Position numbers and translations under genes: made by a program. This document shows, in pieces, positions 7,724-15,157 of a stretch of DNA of 64,000 nt; the first letter of the stretch is position 1, and every line of letters begins with the position of its first letter. This DNA is from Candidatus Pantoea soli. Lineage in GTDB: Bacteria; Pseudomonadota; Gammaproteobacteria; Enterobacterales; Enterobacteriaceae. The DNA is taken from positions 620,001 through 684,000 of the forward strand of contig NZ_CP032702.1 of NCBI RefSeq assembly GCF_007833795.1. The letters run 5' to 3'. The notes below the pieces were generated by a model. The model saw only the letters and a list, made by a program, of their open reading frames with translations. It did not search any database and was not told the DNA's origin.

Positions 7724-7945
7724 ATGATTTTGCCGAAAACAGCTACGCCAGCGGCGGCGGCGTTTGCGGGAGCAAAGTTGAAAGGAGTCTATGGTGGTCT
7801 TGCTGGTGCAGTATCCTGCTGTGCTCTAGTTGCACTTACGCCCTCATCTGTAGGTACACATCATGATATGGATGGCGGCAAAGGTGATCCAATAGCAAGA
7901 CATGGCATGGAACAAGTAATACCGTGTATAGAAAATGAAAAGTAA
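7724..7945 (+). CDS. small Gly/Ala-rich protein of unknown function
   Basis: A 73-residue frame (MILPKTATPAAAAFAGAK...) with a hydrophobic Gly/Ala stretch (YGGLAGAVSCCALVAL) and a polar tail (THHDMDGGKGD). It is in the same phase as the truncated tip upstream, which ends at 7687. The sense of this region is uncertain: another phase over 7683-7790 also looks protein-like (KNLETLATYDFAENSY). It could be the end of a degraded effector whose immunity protein is the ankyrin protein downstream. No ribosome site is obvious. Confidence 0.35.
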   Translation: MILPKTATPAAAAFAGAKLKGVYGGLAGAVSCCALVALTPSSVGTHHDMDGGKGDPIARHGMEQVIPCIENEK

Positions 7946-7986
7946 GAGGATAGGGAATTTTATCTGCTATTTAACGGGAGTGTAAA

Positions 7987-8745
7987 ATGTTACACGTGAT
8001 TGTGAATCACAGAGTGAAAATTTCTTTTATTTTGTTGATGATATTATTAGCGACCTTTGGATGTGGCGCAATGAAAAATCAATCTGCTGAAAATTTCTTT
8101 TCTGGTAGGCAATTGTCCCTTGCTCAGGTAATTGAACGTGGTAACGAAACGGAAGCTAAAAAGCTTGCAACGCAAACCGATCTAAATAAACCCGGAAAGC
8201 AAGGTATGACATTGTTATTTTTTGCTTTGCAAAATAGCTATGAGAAAGATAGAAAGCAACTGGCGATTGTTTCAGCTCTGGTCAGAGCCGGAGCGAATCC
8301 GTTGCAACAAATTCCTGAGATTGGTAGCGCAGCAGAAGTGTCAGTAAAATCAGATGATCCTGTTTTTGTTGCTGCTTTAATTGAAGGGGGGATGAGTCCG
8401 AATGCAGAAGTAGAGGACACGCCTGTTATTTTTGGTGCTGCTTCTGAACATAGCTTAAAGGTCATGAGCTATCTTGTTAAAAAGGGTGCAGACGTCAATA
8501 AAAAAGACTCGCTTGGTCAAACCGTACTGATTGAATCTTTATCAGGCTTTCAACTGGATAGTGTAATCTGGTTACTGGAGCATGGCGCAGATGCGCGAAT
8601 CACAACGGAGAATGGTTGGGGTTTTAATAATATGCTCGCTAAAATTATAGAACGCCAGTCAAACGCAAGTAATGCTGAAAAGTTAGAAAACATTAAAAAT
8701 CTGGCTATCAAAAAAGGTATGAAATGGCCTCCAACTGACTATTGA
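7987..8745 (+). CDS. ankyrin-repeat exported (lipo)protein, immunity candidate
   Basis: A 252-residue protein with an N-terminal hydrophobic signal (residues ~11-25, ILLMILLATFGCG) ending at a cysteine, suggestive of a lipoprotein although the lipobox is not canonical. Ankyrin-type repeats follow (GMTLLFFALQ, LVRAGANPL, YLVKKGADVNKKD, LLEHGADARITTENG). The ATG has GGGAG about 7 bp upstream. Two damaged copies of the same gene follow. Exported ankyrin proteins are found as immunity partners of type VI effectors acting in the periplasm or membrane; that role here is inference from location beside Rhs debris. Confidence 0.6.
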   Translation: MLHVIVNHRVKISFILLMILLATFGCGAMKNQSAENFFSGRQLSLAQVIERGNETEAKKLATQTDLNKPGKQGMTLLFFALQNSYEKDRKQLAIVSALVRAGANPLQQIPEIGSAAEVSVKSDDPVFVAALIEGGMSPNAEVEDTPVIFGAASEHSLKVMSYLVKKGADVNKKDSLGQTVLIESLSGFQLDSVIWLLEHGADARITTENGWGFNNMLAKIIERQSNASNAEKLENIKNLAIKKGMKWPPTDY

Positions 8746-8782
8746 ATATTTAACGCCGGTGAAAGGGATAAAAGGGGGAGGA

Positions 8783-9362
8783 GTGAAATTAATCACTGTG
8801 GTTTCTATGGTGGTCATGTTATCTTCATGTGACTGCCCAGCAGTCAGATGATTATCACCCTGAAGAATTTTTATGCAGAACAATCTGAATTGGCTATCCT
8901 GATAAGGAATCAGTCTCTCGATGATATTAAGAAAAATGCATTCTCTACTGTTCTTAATGATCCCTGAAGAGTAAGAATGACACTTCTGTTGCATCTCTTC
9001 CTATGCAGTGAACAATAAAACTGTCATCACATAGCAGACTACTGGTGTGTTGATATGAGCTGGAAATAATCCATTATTTAATATTTCTAAGTACTAAAGT
9101 GAAGCTGAATTGATAGCGGTCTGGATAAAATGCAGTGGGCAATTATCATCCGCTGATTATTCATGCAACTTCACCCCATTCAGGGAAAGCGCGGGACTAT
9201 CTGGTTAGTATCGGTGCTGATTTGGATCAATCTTCCCGCCGTGAAAATTGCACTGATGGGCGATTGGAGAGGTATGATTCAGATGACGTTAATTCTTTAT
9301 TAAAGTATGATGCTAGTCCTGAACCAAAAAGGAAATCAGGTAGAGGATTAGAGAATTGCTAA
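8783..9362 (+). pseudogene. degraded second copy of the ankyrin lipoprotein gene
   Basis: A GTG at 8783 with GGGGGAGG upstream starts VKLITVVSMVVMLSSCD, a lipoprotein signal with a good lipobox (LSSC). The phase is then lost: NFYAEQSELAIL ... DIKKNAFSTVLNDP continues in another frame (compare the FFSGRQLSLAQVI and KKLATQTDLNKPG region of the intact copy), and RMTLLLHLF matches GMTLLFFAL. The 3' part (9135-9362) keeps HPLIIHATSPHSGKARDYL and SIGADLD ankyrin-type sequence. Multiple frameshifts, clearly non-functional. Confidence 0.65.
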
Positions 9363-9495
9363 AGAATAAATTCTGCCATGTAATAACAATTCTACAATGA
9401 AAAAACATGTTGAAACAAGAAGGCTGTCTTGAAATAAAGGCATGAAAGCTTTGTGAGAAAGATAGTCAATATTAATTTTTTTCAGGAGGTTTTGC

Positions 9496-9618
9496 ATGAG
9501 ATTTTTTGCTTCCATATTTATTCTTCTTGCGGTCAATAAATGTCTGGCAAGTGGCGTTACACCTGATAAATTTTTTTCCGGTGATGCCTTTAAAGTTGCT
9601 GCCGCTATAGATGGGTAA
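9496..9618 (+). pseudogene. third ankyrin-family gene truncated by IS1
   Basis: ATG 9496 has a strong AGGAGG six bases upstream. The 40-residue frame starts with a signal sequence (MRFFASIFILLAVNKCLASG) followed by PDKFFSGDAFKVAAAI, which matches the NFFSGRQLSLAQVI region just after the signal of the intact copy. It ends in a stop within the IS1 terminal repeat beginning at 9614, so the rest of the gene is absent. Confidence 0.6.
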
Positions 9619-9628
9619 TGACTCCAAC

Positions 9629-10132
9629 TTATTGATAGTGTTTTATGTTCAGATAATGCCCGATGACTTTGTCATGCAGCTCCACCGATTTTGAGAACGA
9701 CAGCGACTTCCGTCCCAGCCGTGCCAGGTGCTGCCTCAGATTCAGGTTATGCCGCTCAATTCGCTGCGTATATCGCTTGCTGATTACGTGCAGCTTTCCC
9801 TTCAGGCGGGATTCATACAGCGGCCAGCCATCCGTCATCCATATCACCACGTCAAAGGGTAACAGCAGGCTCATAAGGCGACCCAGCGTCGCCATAGTGC
9901 GTTCACCGAATACGTGCGCAACAACCGTCTTCCGGAGCCTGTCATACGCGTAAAACAGCCAGCGCTGGCGCGATTTAGCCCCGACATAGCCCCACTGTTC
10001 GTCCATTTCCGCGCAGACGATGACGTCACTGCCCGGCTGTATGCGCGAGGTTACCGACTGCGGCCTGAGTTTTTTAAGTGACGTAAAATCGTGTTGAGGC
10101 CAACGCCCATAATGCGGGCGGTTGCCCGGCAT
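9629..10132 (-). CDS. insB: IS1 InsB, catalytic part of InsAB' transposase
   Basis: A 167-residue frame identical in style to IS1 InsB, with the catalytic-type acidic residues in AEMDEQW, WMTDGW and RIERHN. It is expressed as the frameshift fusion InsAB' (about 232 residues) from insA. No stop or deletion is seen, so the element should be transposition-competent. Confidence 0.93.
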   Translation of the reverse strand: MPGNRPHYGRWPQHDFTSLKKLRPQSVTSRIQPGSDVIVCAEMDEQWGYVGAKSRQRWLFYAYDRLRKTVVAHVFGERTMATLGRLMSLLLPFDVVIWMTDGWPLYESRLKGKLHVISKRYTQRIERHNLNLRQHLARLGRKSLSFSKSVELHDKVIGHYLNIKHYQ

Positions 10133-10326
10133 CCAACGCCATTCATGGCCATATCAATGATTTTCTGGTGCGTACCGGGTTGAGAGGCGGTGTAAGTGAA
10201 CTGCAGTTGCCATGTTTTACGGCAGTGAGAGCAGAGATAGCGCTGATGTCCGGCAGTGCTTTTGCCGTTACGCACCACCCCGTCAGTAGCTGAACAGGAG
10301 GGACAGGTGATAGAAACAGAAGCCAC
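10051..10326 (-). CDS. insA: IS1 InsA DNA-binding repressor
   Basis: The 91-residue product starts [16 protein letters not shown] and has the zinc-finger-like CPSC...CSHC and the helix-turn-helix of IS1 InsA. It binds IS1 ends and represses the element when made alone. An A6C slip site (complement of 10069-10075) near its end permits the -1 frameshift that joins it to insB and makes the InsAB' transposase. Confidence 0.95.
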   Translation of the reverse strand: MASVSITCPSCSATDGVVRNGKSTAGHQRYLCSHCRKTWQLQFTYTASQPGTHQKIIDMAMNGVGCRATARIMGVGLNTILRHLKNSGRSR

Positions 10327-10400
10327 TGGAGCACCTCAAAAACACCATCATACACTAAATCAGTAAGTTGGCAGCATCACCTATTTCCACTATTGCTGAG

Positions 10401-10441
10401 AAAAAGCCGGAAGCGATCCCCGTGATCCTGCCGGCTTTTTC
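10401..10441. terminator. hairpin terminator, second copy beside symE remnant
   Basis: AAAAAGCCGGAAGCGATC (from 10401) and GATCCTGCCGGCTTTTT (10424-10440) form an imperfect hairpin with A- and T-runs on both sides. It closely resembles the hairpin at 892-932, including the following TCTCTTTAGC that holds the symE stop, so both derive from the same rhs/symE 3' junction. It can also end ytjB transcription. Confidence 0.65.
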
Positions 10442-10444
10442 TCT

Positions 10445-10530
10445 TTAGCCGCCCGCCATCAGGATCATGCAACCGCCTCTATCGTGACTGTCATCGCCTG
10501 ACCGGTGTTAAACCTCGTTTCAGCAAGCCA
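10445..10530 (-). pseudogene. symE 3' remnant, frameshifted
   Basis: Read leftwards: WLAETRFNTGQAMTVTIEA, then a one-base loss, then CMILMAGG and stop. This is the SymE ending (compare WLREAGYR...QKVTVTVKQCC at 937-1152). The 5' half is gone. It abuts the backbone gene ytjB and therefore marks the ancestral right edge of the rhs island. Confidence 0.65.
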
Positions 10531-10554
10531 TCAGACCGCACTGCCCAAATGAAC

Positions 10555-11229
10555 TCAACCCTCTTTCCTCTCTGTCTCCACAGTCTCCGCCGCCGTCTCT
10601 TCCTCTTTATCCTCTTTCACCGTTCTGCTGGCTGTCAGCAGGAACGGCGATTGCTGCCAGCGGGTACGGCGGTCGCGCAGCAGGGTACGGGTCAGGATAA
10701 TGCCGATCGCCAGCGACAGCAGCATCATCAGGCGCAGAATATTGGTGGTGTTATCCACCTGGCGCGATTCCGTCACCAGCACGTGGGTGTCCAGCGTAAT
10801 ACGCAGAAAACCTTGCGGCCCCTCTTTGCCTTCCAGCGGCTGAACGATTTGATGGTTGAAATAGCTGCCGGCGCGTTTGCCATCCAGCGCCAGACGATCG
10901 CGCACGTTAATGCTCTCACCGCTGTGGGCCACCAGGCTGCCGTCGTCAGCATAAACAGACGCATCCAGCACGCGGCTGTTATCCGTCATCTGGTTCAGAA
11001 TGGCGGCGATCTGCGCGCGGTTATCATCGCTATTATCCATCAGCGGTTTCAGGCTAAACGCCACCTGACGCGTCAGGGTGTGCGCCAGTTCTTCCACCTG
11101 TTCGGAACGGGCCATCTGATGGCCGAGACTAAACCAGGACGCGCCCTGCATCAGCACCACTAACAGCGCCAGCGAGATAAGAACGATCACCGTGCGATGC
11201 AGGCGAAATTTCAGTGCGGTTTTGACCAT
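10555..11229 (-). CDS. ytjB: YtjB/Smp family inner-membrane protein
   Basis: A 224-residue protein with an N-terminal membrane segment (about residues 12-32, TVIVLISLALLVVLMQG), a periplasmic domain (DNSDDNRAQIAAILNQM, SVYADDGSLVAHSGE) and a second membrane segment (ILRLMMLLSLAIGIIL), ending in a charged Glu-rich tail. This is the layout of Smp/YtjB, encoded divergently from serB throughout Enterobacterales. Its role is not well defined; the related AhpA of other genera is described as a hemolysin regulator. Divergent promoters lie in the ~107 bp to serB. Confidence 0.88.
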   Translation of the reverse strand: MVKTALKFRLHRTVIVLISLALLVVLMQGASWFSLGHQMARSEQVEELAHTLTRQVAFSLKPLMDNSDDNRAQIAAILNQMTDNSRVLDASVYADDGSLVAHSGESINVRDRLALDGKRAGSYFNHQIVQPLEGKEGPQGFLRITLDTHVLVTESRQVDNTTNILRLMMLLSLAIGIILTRTLLRDRRTRWQQSPFLLTASRTVKEDKEEETAAETVETERKEG

Positions 11230-11336
11230 CAGAAACCCGTGTGACGTAACAGCAGAAAGGCTGGCAATTATGTTGCCAGAACCGGCGCAGACAAGGTAGC
11301 CTCTTGCGTGGTTTTGTTGTCCCTACAGGAGCTGTA

Positions 11337-12314
11337 ATGCCAAATCGTCTTACCTGGTGCGATCTGCCCACCGATGTCTCTCTCTGGCCGGGTTTACCCC
11401 TTTCCCTGAGCGGTGATGAAGTTATGCCGCTGGATTACCGTGCCGGTCGGAGTGGCTGGTTACTGTACGGGCGCGGGCTCGATAAGCAAAAACTGACCGA
11501 TTACCAGCATCAGCTGGGTGCCGCGATGGTGATCGTCAGCGCATGGAATGTCGATGAGTATCAGGTGATTCGTCTGGCCGGCTCGCTGACGCCGCGCGCG
11601 ACCCGACTGGCGCACGACGCCGGTTTTGACGTGGCGCCGCTGGGCAAAATCCCGCATCTGAAAACCCCAGGCCTGCTGGTGATGGATATGGATTCCACCG
11701 CAATCCAAATCGAATGCATTGATGAGATCGCGAAACTGGCGGGCTGCGGCGAGCAGGTGGCGGAAGTCACCGAACGCGCGATGCGCGGCGAGCTGGATTT
11801 TAAAGCCAGCCTGCGTGAGCGCGTGGCCAAACTGGCCGGTGCCGATGCCAATATCCTGAAGCAGGTGCGTGATGCGCTGCCGCTGATGCCGGGCCTGACC
11901 ACGCTGGTGCACAAACTGCAGGCGCTGGGCTGGCAGGTGGCGATTGCCTCCGGTGGTTTCACCTTTTATGCCGATTATCTGCGGCAGACCTTGCATCTGG
12001 CAGCGGCCGTCGCCAATGAACTGGAGATGCGCGACGGTAAACTGACCGGCGAAGTGCTGGGGCAGATTGTCGATGCACAATATAAAGCCGATACCCTGAA
12101 CGCGCTGGCGCAGCGCTTTGATATCGCACCGGAACAGACGGTCGCGATTGGCGATGGTGCAAATGATTTGCCGATGCTGAAAACCGCGGCGCTGGGTATC
12201 GCCTATCATGCTAAACCTAAAGTGAATGAACAGGCGGAAGTGATTATCCGTCATGCTGACCTGATGGGGGCGTTCTGCATCCTCACCGGCAGCCTGATTC
12301 ACGAAGAGCGTTAA
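11337..12314 (+). CDS. serB: phosphoserine phosphatase
   Basis: Catalyses the last step of serine synthesis, phosphoserine to serine plus phosphate, in the cytoplasm. The HAD motif DMDSTAIQIE places the nucleophile at about Asp117; the SGGF motif and the GDGANDLPML loop complete the active site. Start chosen at ATG 11337 with CAGGAG upstream, giving 325 residues (E. coli 322), rather than a TTG 33 bp upstream. Followed 13 bp later by radA, with which it is normally co-transcribed. Confidence 0.97.
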   Translation: MPNRLTWCDLPTDVSLWPGLPLSLSGDEVMPLDYRAGRSGWLLYGRGLDKQKLTDYQHQLGAAMVIVSAWNVDEYQVIRLAGSLTPRATRLAHDAGFDVAPLGKIPHLKTPGLLVMDMDSTAIQIECIDEIAKLAGCGEQVAEVTERAMRGELDFKASLRERVAKLAGADANILKQVRDALPLMPGLTTLVHKLQALGWQVAIASGGFTFYADYLRQTLHLAAAVANELEMRDGKLTGEVLGQIVDAQYKADTLNALAQRFDIAPEQTVAIGDGANDLPMLKTAALGIAYHAKPKVNEQAEVIIRHADLMGAFCILTGSLIHEER

Positions 12315-12327
12315 CAGAGGAATTGAT

Positions 12328-13710
12328 TTGGCCAAAGCGGCAAAACGCGCATTCGTGTGCAACGAATGTGGCGCTGATTATCCGCGCTGGCAGGGGCAAT
12401 GCAGCGCCTGCCACGCATGGAACACCATTACCGAGGTGCGCATTGCCGCCTCGCCTGCGGCGGCGCGTAACGATCGCCTGAGCGGCTACGCCGGCAACGC
12501 CGGCACCAGCCGGGTTCAGAAGCTGTCAGAGATCAGTCTGGAAGCCCTGCCGCGCTTCTCCACCACCTTTAAAGAGTTTGACCGCGTACTGGGCGGCGGC
12601 GTGGTGCCGGGCAGCGCTATTCTGATTGGCGGCAGCCCCGGTGCCGGCAAATCCACGCTGCTGCTGCAGGTCATGTGCAAGCTGGCAGAAGGGATGAAAA
12701 CCCTCTACGTCACCGGTGAAGAGTCGCTGCAGCAGGTGGCAATGCGCGCGCATCGTCTGGGTTTACCCACCGATAACCTGAACATGCTGTCGGAAACCAG
12801 CATTGAACAAATCTGCCTGATTGCCGAGCAGGAGCAGCCGAAGCTGATGGTGATCGACTCCATCCAGGTGATGCACATGGCGGATATTCAGTCCTCTCCC
12901 GGCAGTGTAGCGCAGGTGCGTGAAACCGCGGCCTACCTGACGCGTTTCGCCAAAACGCGCGGGGTGGCCATTATCATGGTGGGTCACGTCACCAAAGATG
13001 GCTCGCTGGCCGGTCCGAAGGTGCTGGAGCACTGTATCGACTGTTCGGTGCTGCTGGATGGCGACGCCGATTCCCGTTTCCGCACGCTGCGCAGCCACAA
13101 AAACCGTTTTGGTGCCGTCAATGAGCTGGGCGTATTCGCCATGACCGAGCAGGGCATGCGCGAAGTCAGCAACCCGTCTGCCATCTTCCTGTCACGCGGT
13201 GATGAGATCACCTCAGGCAGTTCAGTGATGGTGGTCTGGGAGGGCACGCGGCCGCTGCTGGTTGAGATCCAGGCGCTGGTGGACCACTCCATGATGGGCA
13301 ATCCACGGCGCGTGGCGGTGGGTCTGGAACAGAACCGGCTGGCCATCCTGCTGGCGGTACTGCACCGTCACGGCGGCTTGCAGATGGCGGATCAGGACGT
13401 GTTCGTCAACGTCGTGGGCGGGGTGAAAGTCACGGAAACCAGTGCCGACCTGGCGCTGCTGCTGGCGATGGTCTCCAGCCTGCGCGATCGTCCGCTGCCG
13501 CAGGATCTGGTGATCTTCGGCGAAGTCGGGCTGGCCGGCGAAATCCGCCCGGTGCCGAGCGGTCAGGAGCGCATATCCGAAGCCGCCAAGCACGGCTTTA
13601 AGCGTGCCATCGTGCCATCCGGCAATGCGCCGAAGAAAGCCATCGACGGTATGCAGGTGTTCAGTGCCAAAAAGCTGGCGGACGCACTGGCGATTCTGGA
13701 CGAGCTGTAA
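12328..13710 (+). CDS. radA: DNA repair protein RadA (Sms), branch-migration ATPase
   Basis: The 460-residue protein has the N-terminal zinc finger (Cys11, Cys14, Cys25, Cys28), a Walker A at about 101-109 (GGSPGAGKS), the RadA-specific HKNRFG motif and a C-terminal Lon-protease-like domain. RadA promotes branch migration in recombinational repair. The start codon is TTG at 12328, preceded by AGAGGAA; no ATG lies nearby and the protein aligns from this point. Operon with serB (13-bp gap). Confidence 0.97.
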   Translation: MAKAAKRAFVCNECGADYPRWQGQCSACHAWNTITEVRIAASPAAARNDRLSGYAGNAGTSRVQKLSEISLEALPRFSTTFKEFDRVLGGGVVPGSAILIGGSPGAGKSTLLLQVMCKLAEGMKTLYVTGEESLQQVAMRAHRLGLPTDNLNMLSETSIEQICLIAEQEQPKLMVIDSIQVMHMADIQSSPGSVAQVRETAAYLTRFAKTRGVAIIMVGHVTKDGSLAGPKVLEHCIDCSVLLDGDADSRFRTLRSHKNRFGAVNELGVFAMTEQGMREVSNPSAIFLSRGDEITSGSSVMVVWEGTRPLLVEIQALVDHSMMGNPRRVAVGLEQNRLAILLAVLHRHGGLQMADQDVFVNVVGGVKVTETSADLALLLAMVSSLRDRPLPQDLVIFGEVGLAGEIRPVPSGQERISEAAKHGFKRAIVPSGNAPKKAIDGMQVFSAKKLADALAILDEL

Positions 13711-13773
13711 CGCGCGTGACGGCACCACTAAGCCCGGCAAAGCGTTGTATGCACGCTTTGCATCACAGGGTTG

Positions 13774-13837
13774 CGCTGGCGCGGGTATAAGCGCCAGCGG
13801 GGGCCGGCAACCGGCGCTTCCTCAGCGCAGGCGCCGG
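13774..13837. repeat. pair of GC-rich inverted repeats between radA and nadR
   Basis: CGCTGGCGC (13774-13782) and GCGCCAGCG (13791-13799) form a perfect 9-bp hairpin with an 8-base loop; CCGGCGC (13811-13817) and GCGCCGG (13831-13837) form a second. There is no T-run after either, so these may be REP-like palindromes or mRNA-stabilising hairpins after radA. Confidence 0.5.
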
Positions 13838-13880
13838 TAAGCGTACGCGCATCCCCTTTTTTCCATGCAGGAGGCACACC

Positions 13881-15107
13881 ATGTCATCATTCGAGTATCT
13901 GAAGACCGCAATACGCCAGCAGGGCCACACGCTGCAGCAGGTGGCCGATGCCAGCGGGATGACCAAAGGCTATCTGAGCCAGTTGCTGAATGCCAAAATC
14001 AAAAGCCCCAGCGCGCAGAAGCTGGAAGCGCTGCACCGGTTCCTTGGCCTGGAATTTCCGCGCCGGGAGAAAACCGTGGGGGTGGTGTTCGGGAAGTTTT
14101 ATCCGCTGCACACCGGGCACATCTATCTGATCCAGCGCGCCTGCAGTCAGGTCGATGAGCTGCACATCATTATGGGTCACGATGAACCGCGTGACCGGGC
14201 GCTGTTTGAGAACAGCGCCATGTCGCAGCAGCCTACCGTCAGCGATCGCCTGCGCTGGCTGTTGCAGACCTTCAAATACCAGAAAAACATCCGCATCCAC
14301 TCGTTTAACGAAGAAGGGATCGAACCCTATCCGCACGGCTGGGATGTGTGGAGCGCCGGCGTCACCGCCTTTCTGGCGGAGCAGGGCATTGAGCCGGATT
14401 GCGTCTACACCAGCGAAGAGCCGGATGCGCCCATGTATCAGCAGCATCTTGGCATACCGGCGGTGGTGATCGATCCGAGCCGATCGTTCATGAGCATCAG
14501 CGGCAGCCAGATCCGGCAGGACCCGTTCCGCTACTGGGAGTATATTCCGACCGAAGTTAAGCCGTTCTTTGTGCGCACGGTGGCGATCCTCGGCGGCGAG
14601 TCCAGCGGCAAATCCACGCTGGTGAACAAGCTGGCGAATATCTTCAACACCACCAGCGCGTGGGAGTACGGGCGCGATTACGTTTTTTCCCATCTGGGCG
14701 GTGATGAGATGGCGCTGCAGTATTCCGATTACGACAAAATTGCCCTTGGTCAGGCGCAGTATATTGATTTTGCAGTGAAATATGCCAATAAAGTGGCATT
14801 TATCGACACCGATTTCATCACCACGCAGGCGTTCTGCCTGAAGTATGAAGGGCGCGAGCATCCGTTTGTGCAGGCGCTGATCGACGAATACCGCTTTGAT
14901 CTGGTGATTTTGCTGGAGAACAACGTGCCGTGGGTGGCAGACGGGTTACGCAGTCTGGGCAGTTCAATGGATCGCCGTGAATTTCAGTCCATGCTGATCA
15001 CCATGCTGCGCGAGAACAATATCGACTATGTTCACGTCAAAGAAGATGACTACGACACGCGTTTCCTGCGCTGTGTCGAGCTGGTGAAACAGACGCTGGG
15101 CAGCTGA
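13881..15107 (+). CDS. nadR: trifunctional NAD biosynthesis regulator NadR
   Basis: A 408-residue protein with three parts: an N-terminal helix-turn-helix (about 1-60, TLQQVADASGMTKGYLSQ) that represses NAD genes, an NMN adenylyltransferase domain (GKFYPLHTGH motif near residue 75) and a C-terminal ribosylnicotinamide kinase with the P-loop GGESSGKST. It thus senses and salvages pyridine nucleotides. ATG at 13881 follows CAGGAGG. Length matches the E. coli protein (410). Confidence 0.97.
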   Translation: MSSFEYLKTAIRQQGHTLQQVADASGMTKGYLSQLLNAKIKSPSAQKLEALHRFLGLEFPRREKTVGVVFGKFYPLHTGHIYLIQRACSQVDELHIIMGHDEPRDRALFENSAMSQQPTVSDRLRWLLQTFKYQKNIRIHSFNEEGIEPYPHGWDVWSAGVTAFLAEQGIEPDCVYTSEEPDAPMYQQHLGIPAVVIDPSRSFMSISGSQIRQDPFRYWEYIPTEVKPFFVRTVAILGGESSGKSTLVNKLANIFNTTSAWEYGRDYVFSHLGGDEMALQYSDYDKIALGQAQYIDFAVKYANKVAFIDTDFITTQAFCLKYEGREHPFVQALIDEYRFDLVILLENNVPWVADGLRSLGSSMDRREFQSMLITMLRENNIDYVHVKEDDYDTRFLRCVELVKQTLGS

Positions 15108-15118
15108 ATCCCGGCCAT

Positions 15119-15147
15119 AAAAAAAGGCGCCCTGCGGCGCCTTTTTT
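15119..15147. terminator. bidirectional terminator between nadR and ettA
   Basis: A-run, GGCGCC (15126-15131), loop CTGC, GGCGCC (15136-15141) and T-run form a symmetrical rho-independent terminator serving the convergent genes nadR and ettA. Confidence 0.9.
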
Positions 15148-15157
15148 ACGGCATTAC

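Larger units (their letters stand above)
9614..10381 (-). mobile_element. IS1, complete, 768 bp
   Basis: The right end begins GGTAATGACTCCAACTTATT and the left end finishes ...CAGTAAGTTGGCAGCATCACC (its complement starts GGTGATGCTGCC), the known IS1 ends; the interval is exactly 768 bp. It encodes InsA and InsB on the minus strand. The 9 bases outside each end (9605-9613 ctatagatg, 10382-10390 tatttccac) do not match, so there is no target duplication. That points to an IS1-mediated deletion or recombination next to the element. It separates the truncated ankyrin gene from a symE remnant. Confidence 0.95.

Noticed and set aside
9605..10390. A 9-bp IS1 target duplication
   Set aside because: The outer 9-mers on each side do not match, even allowing a shift by one base, so no duplication is claimed.
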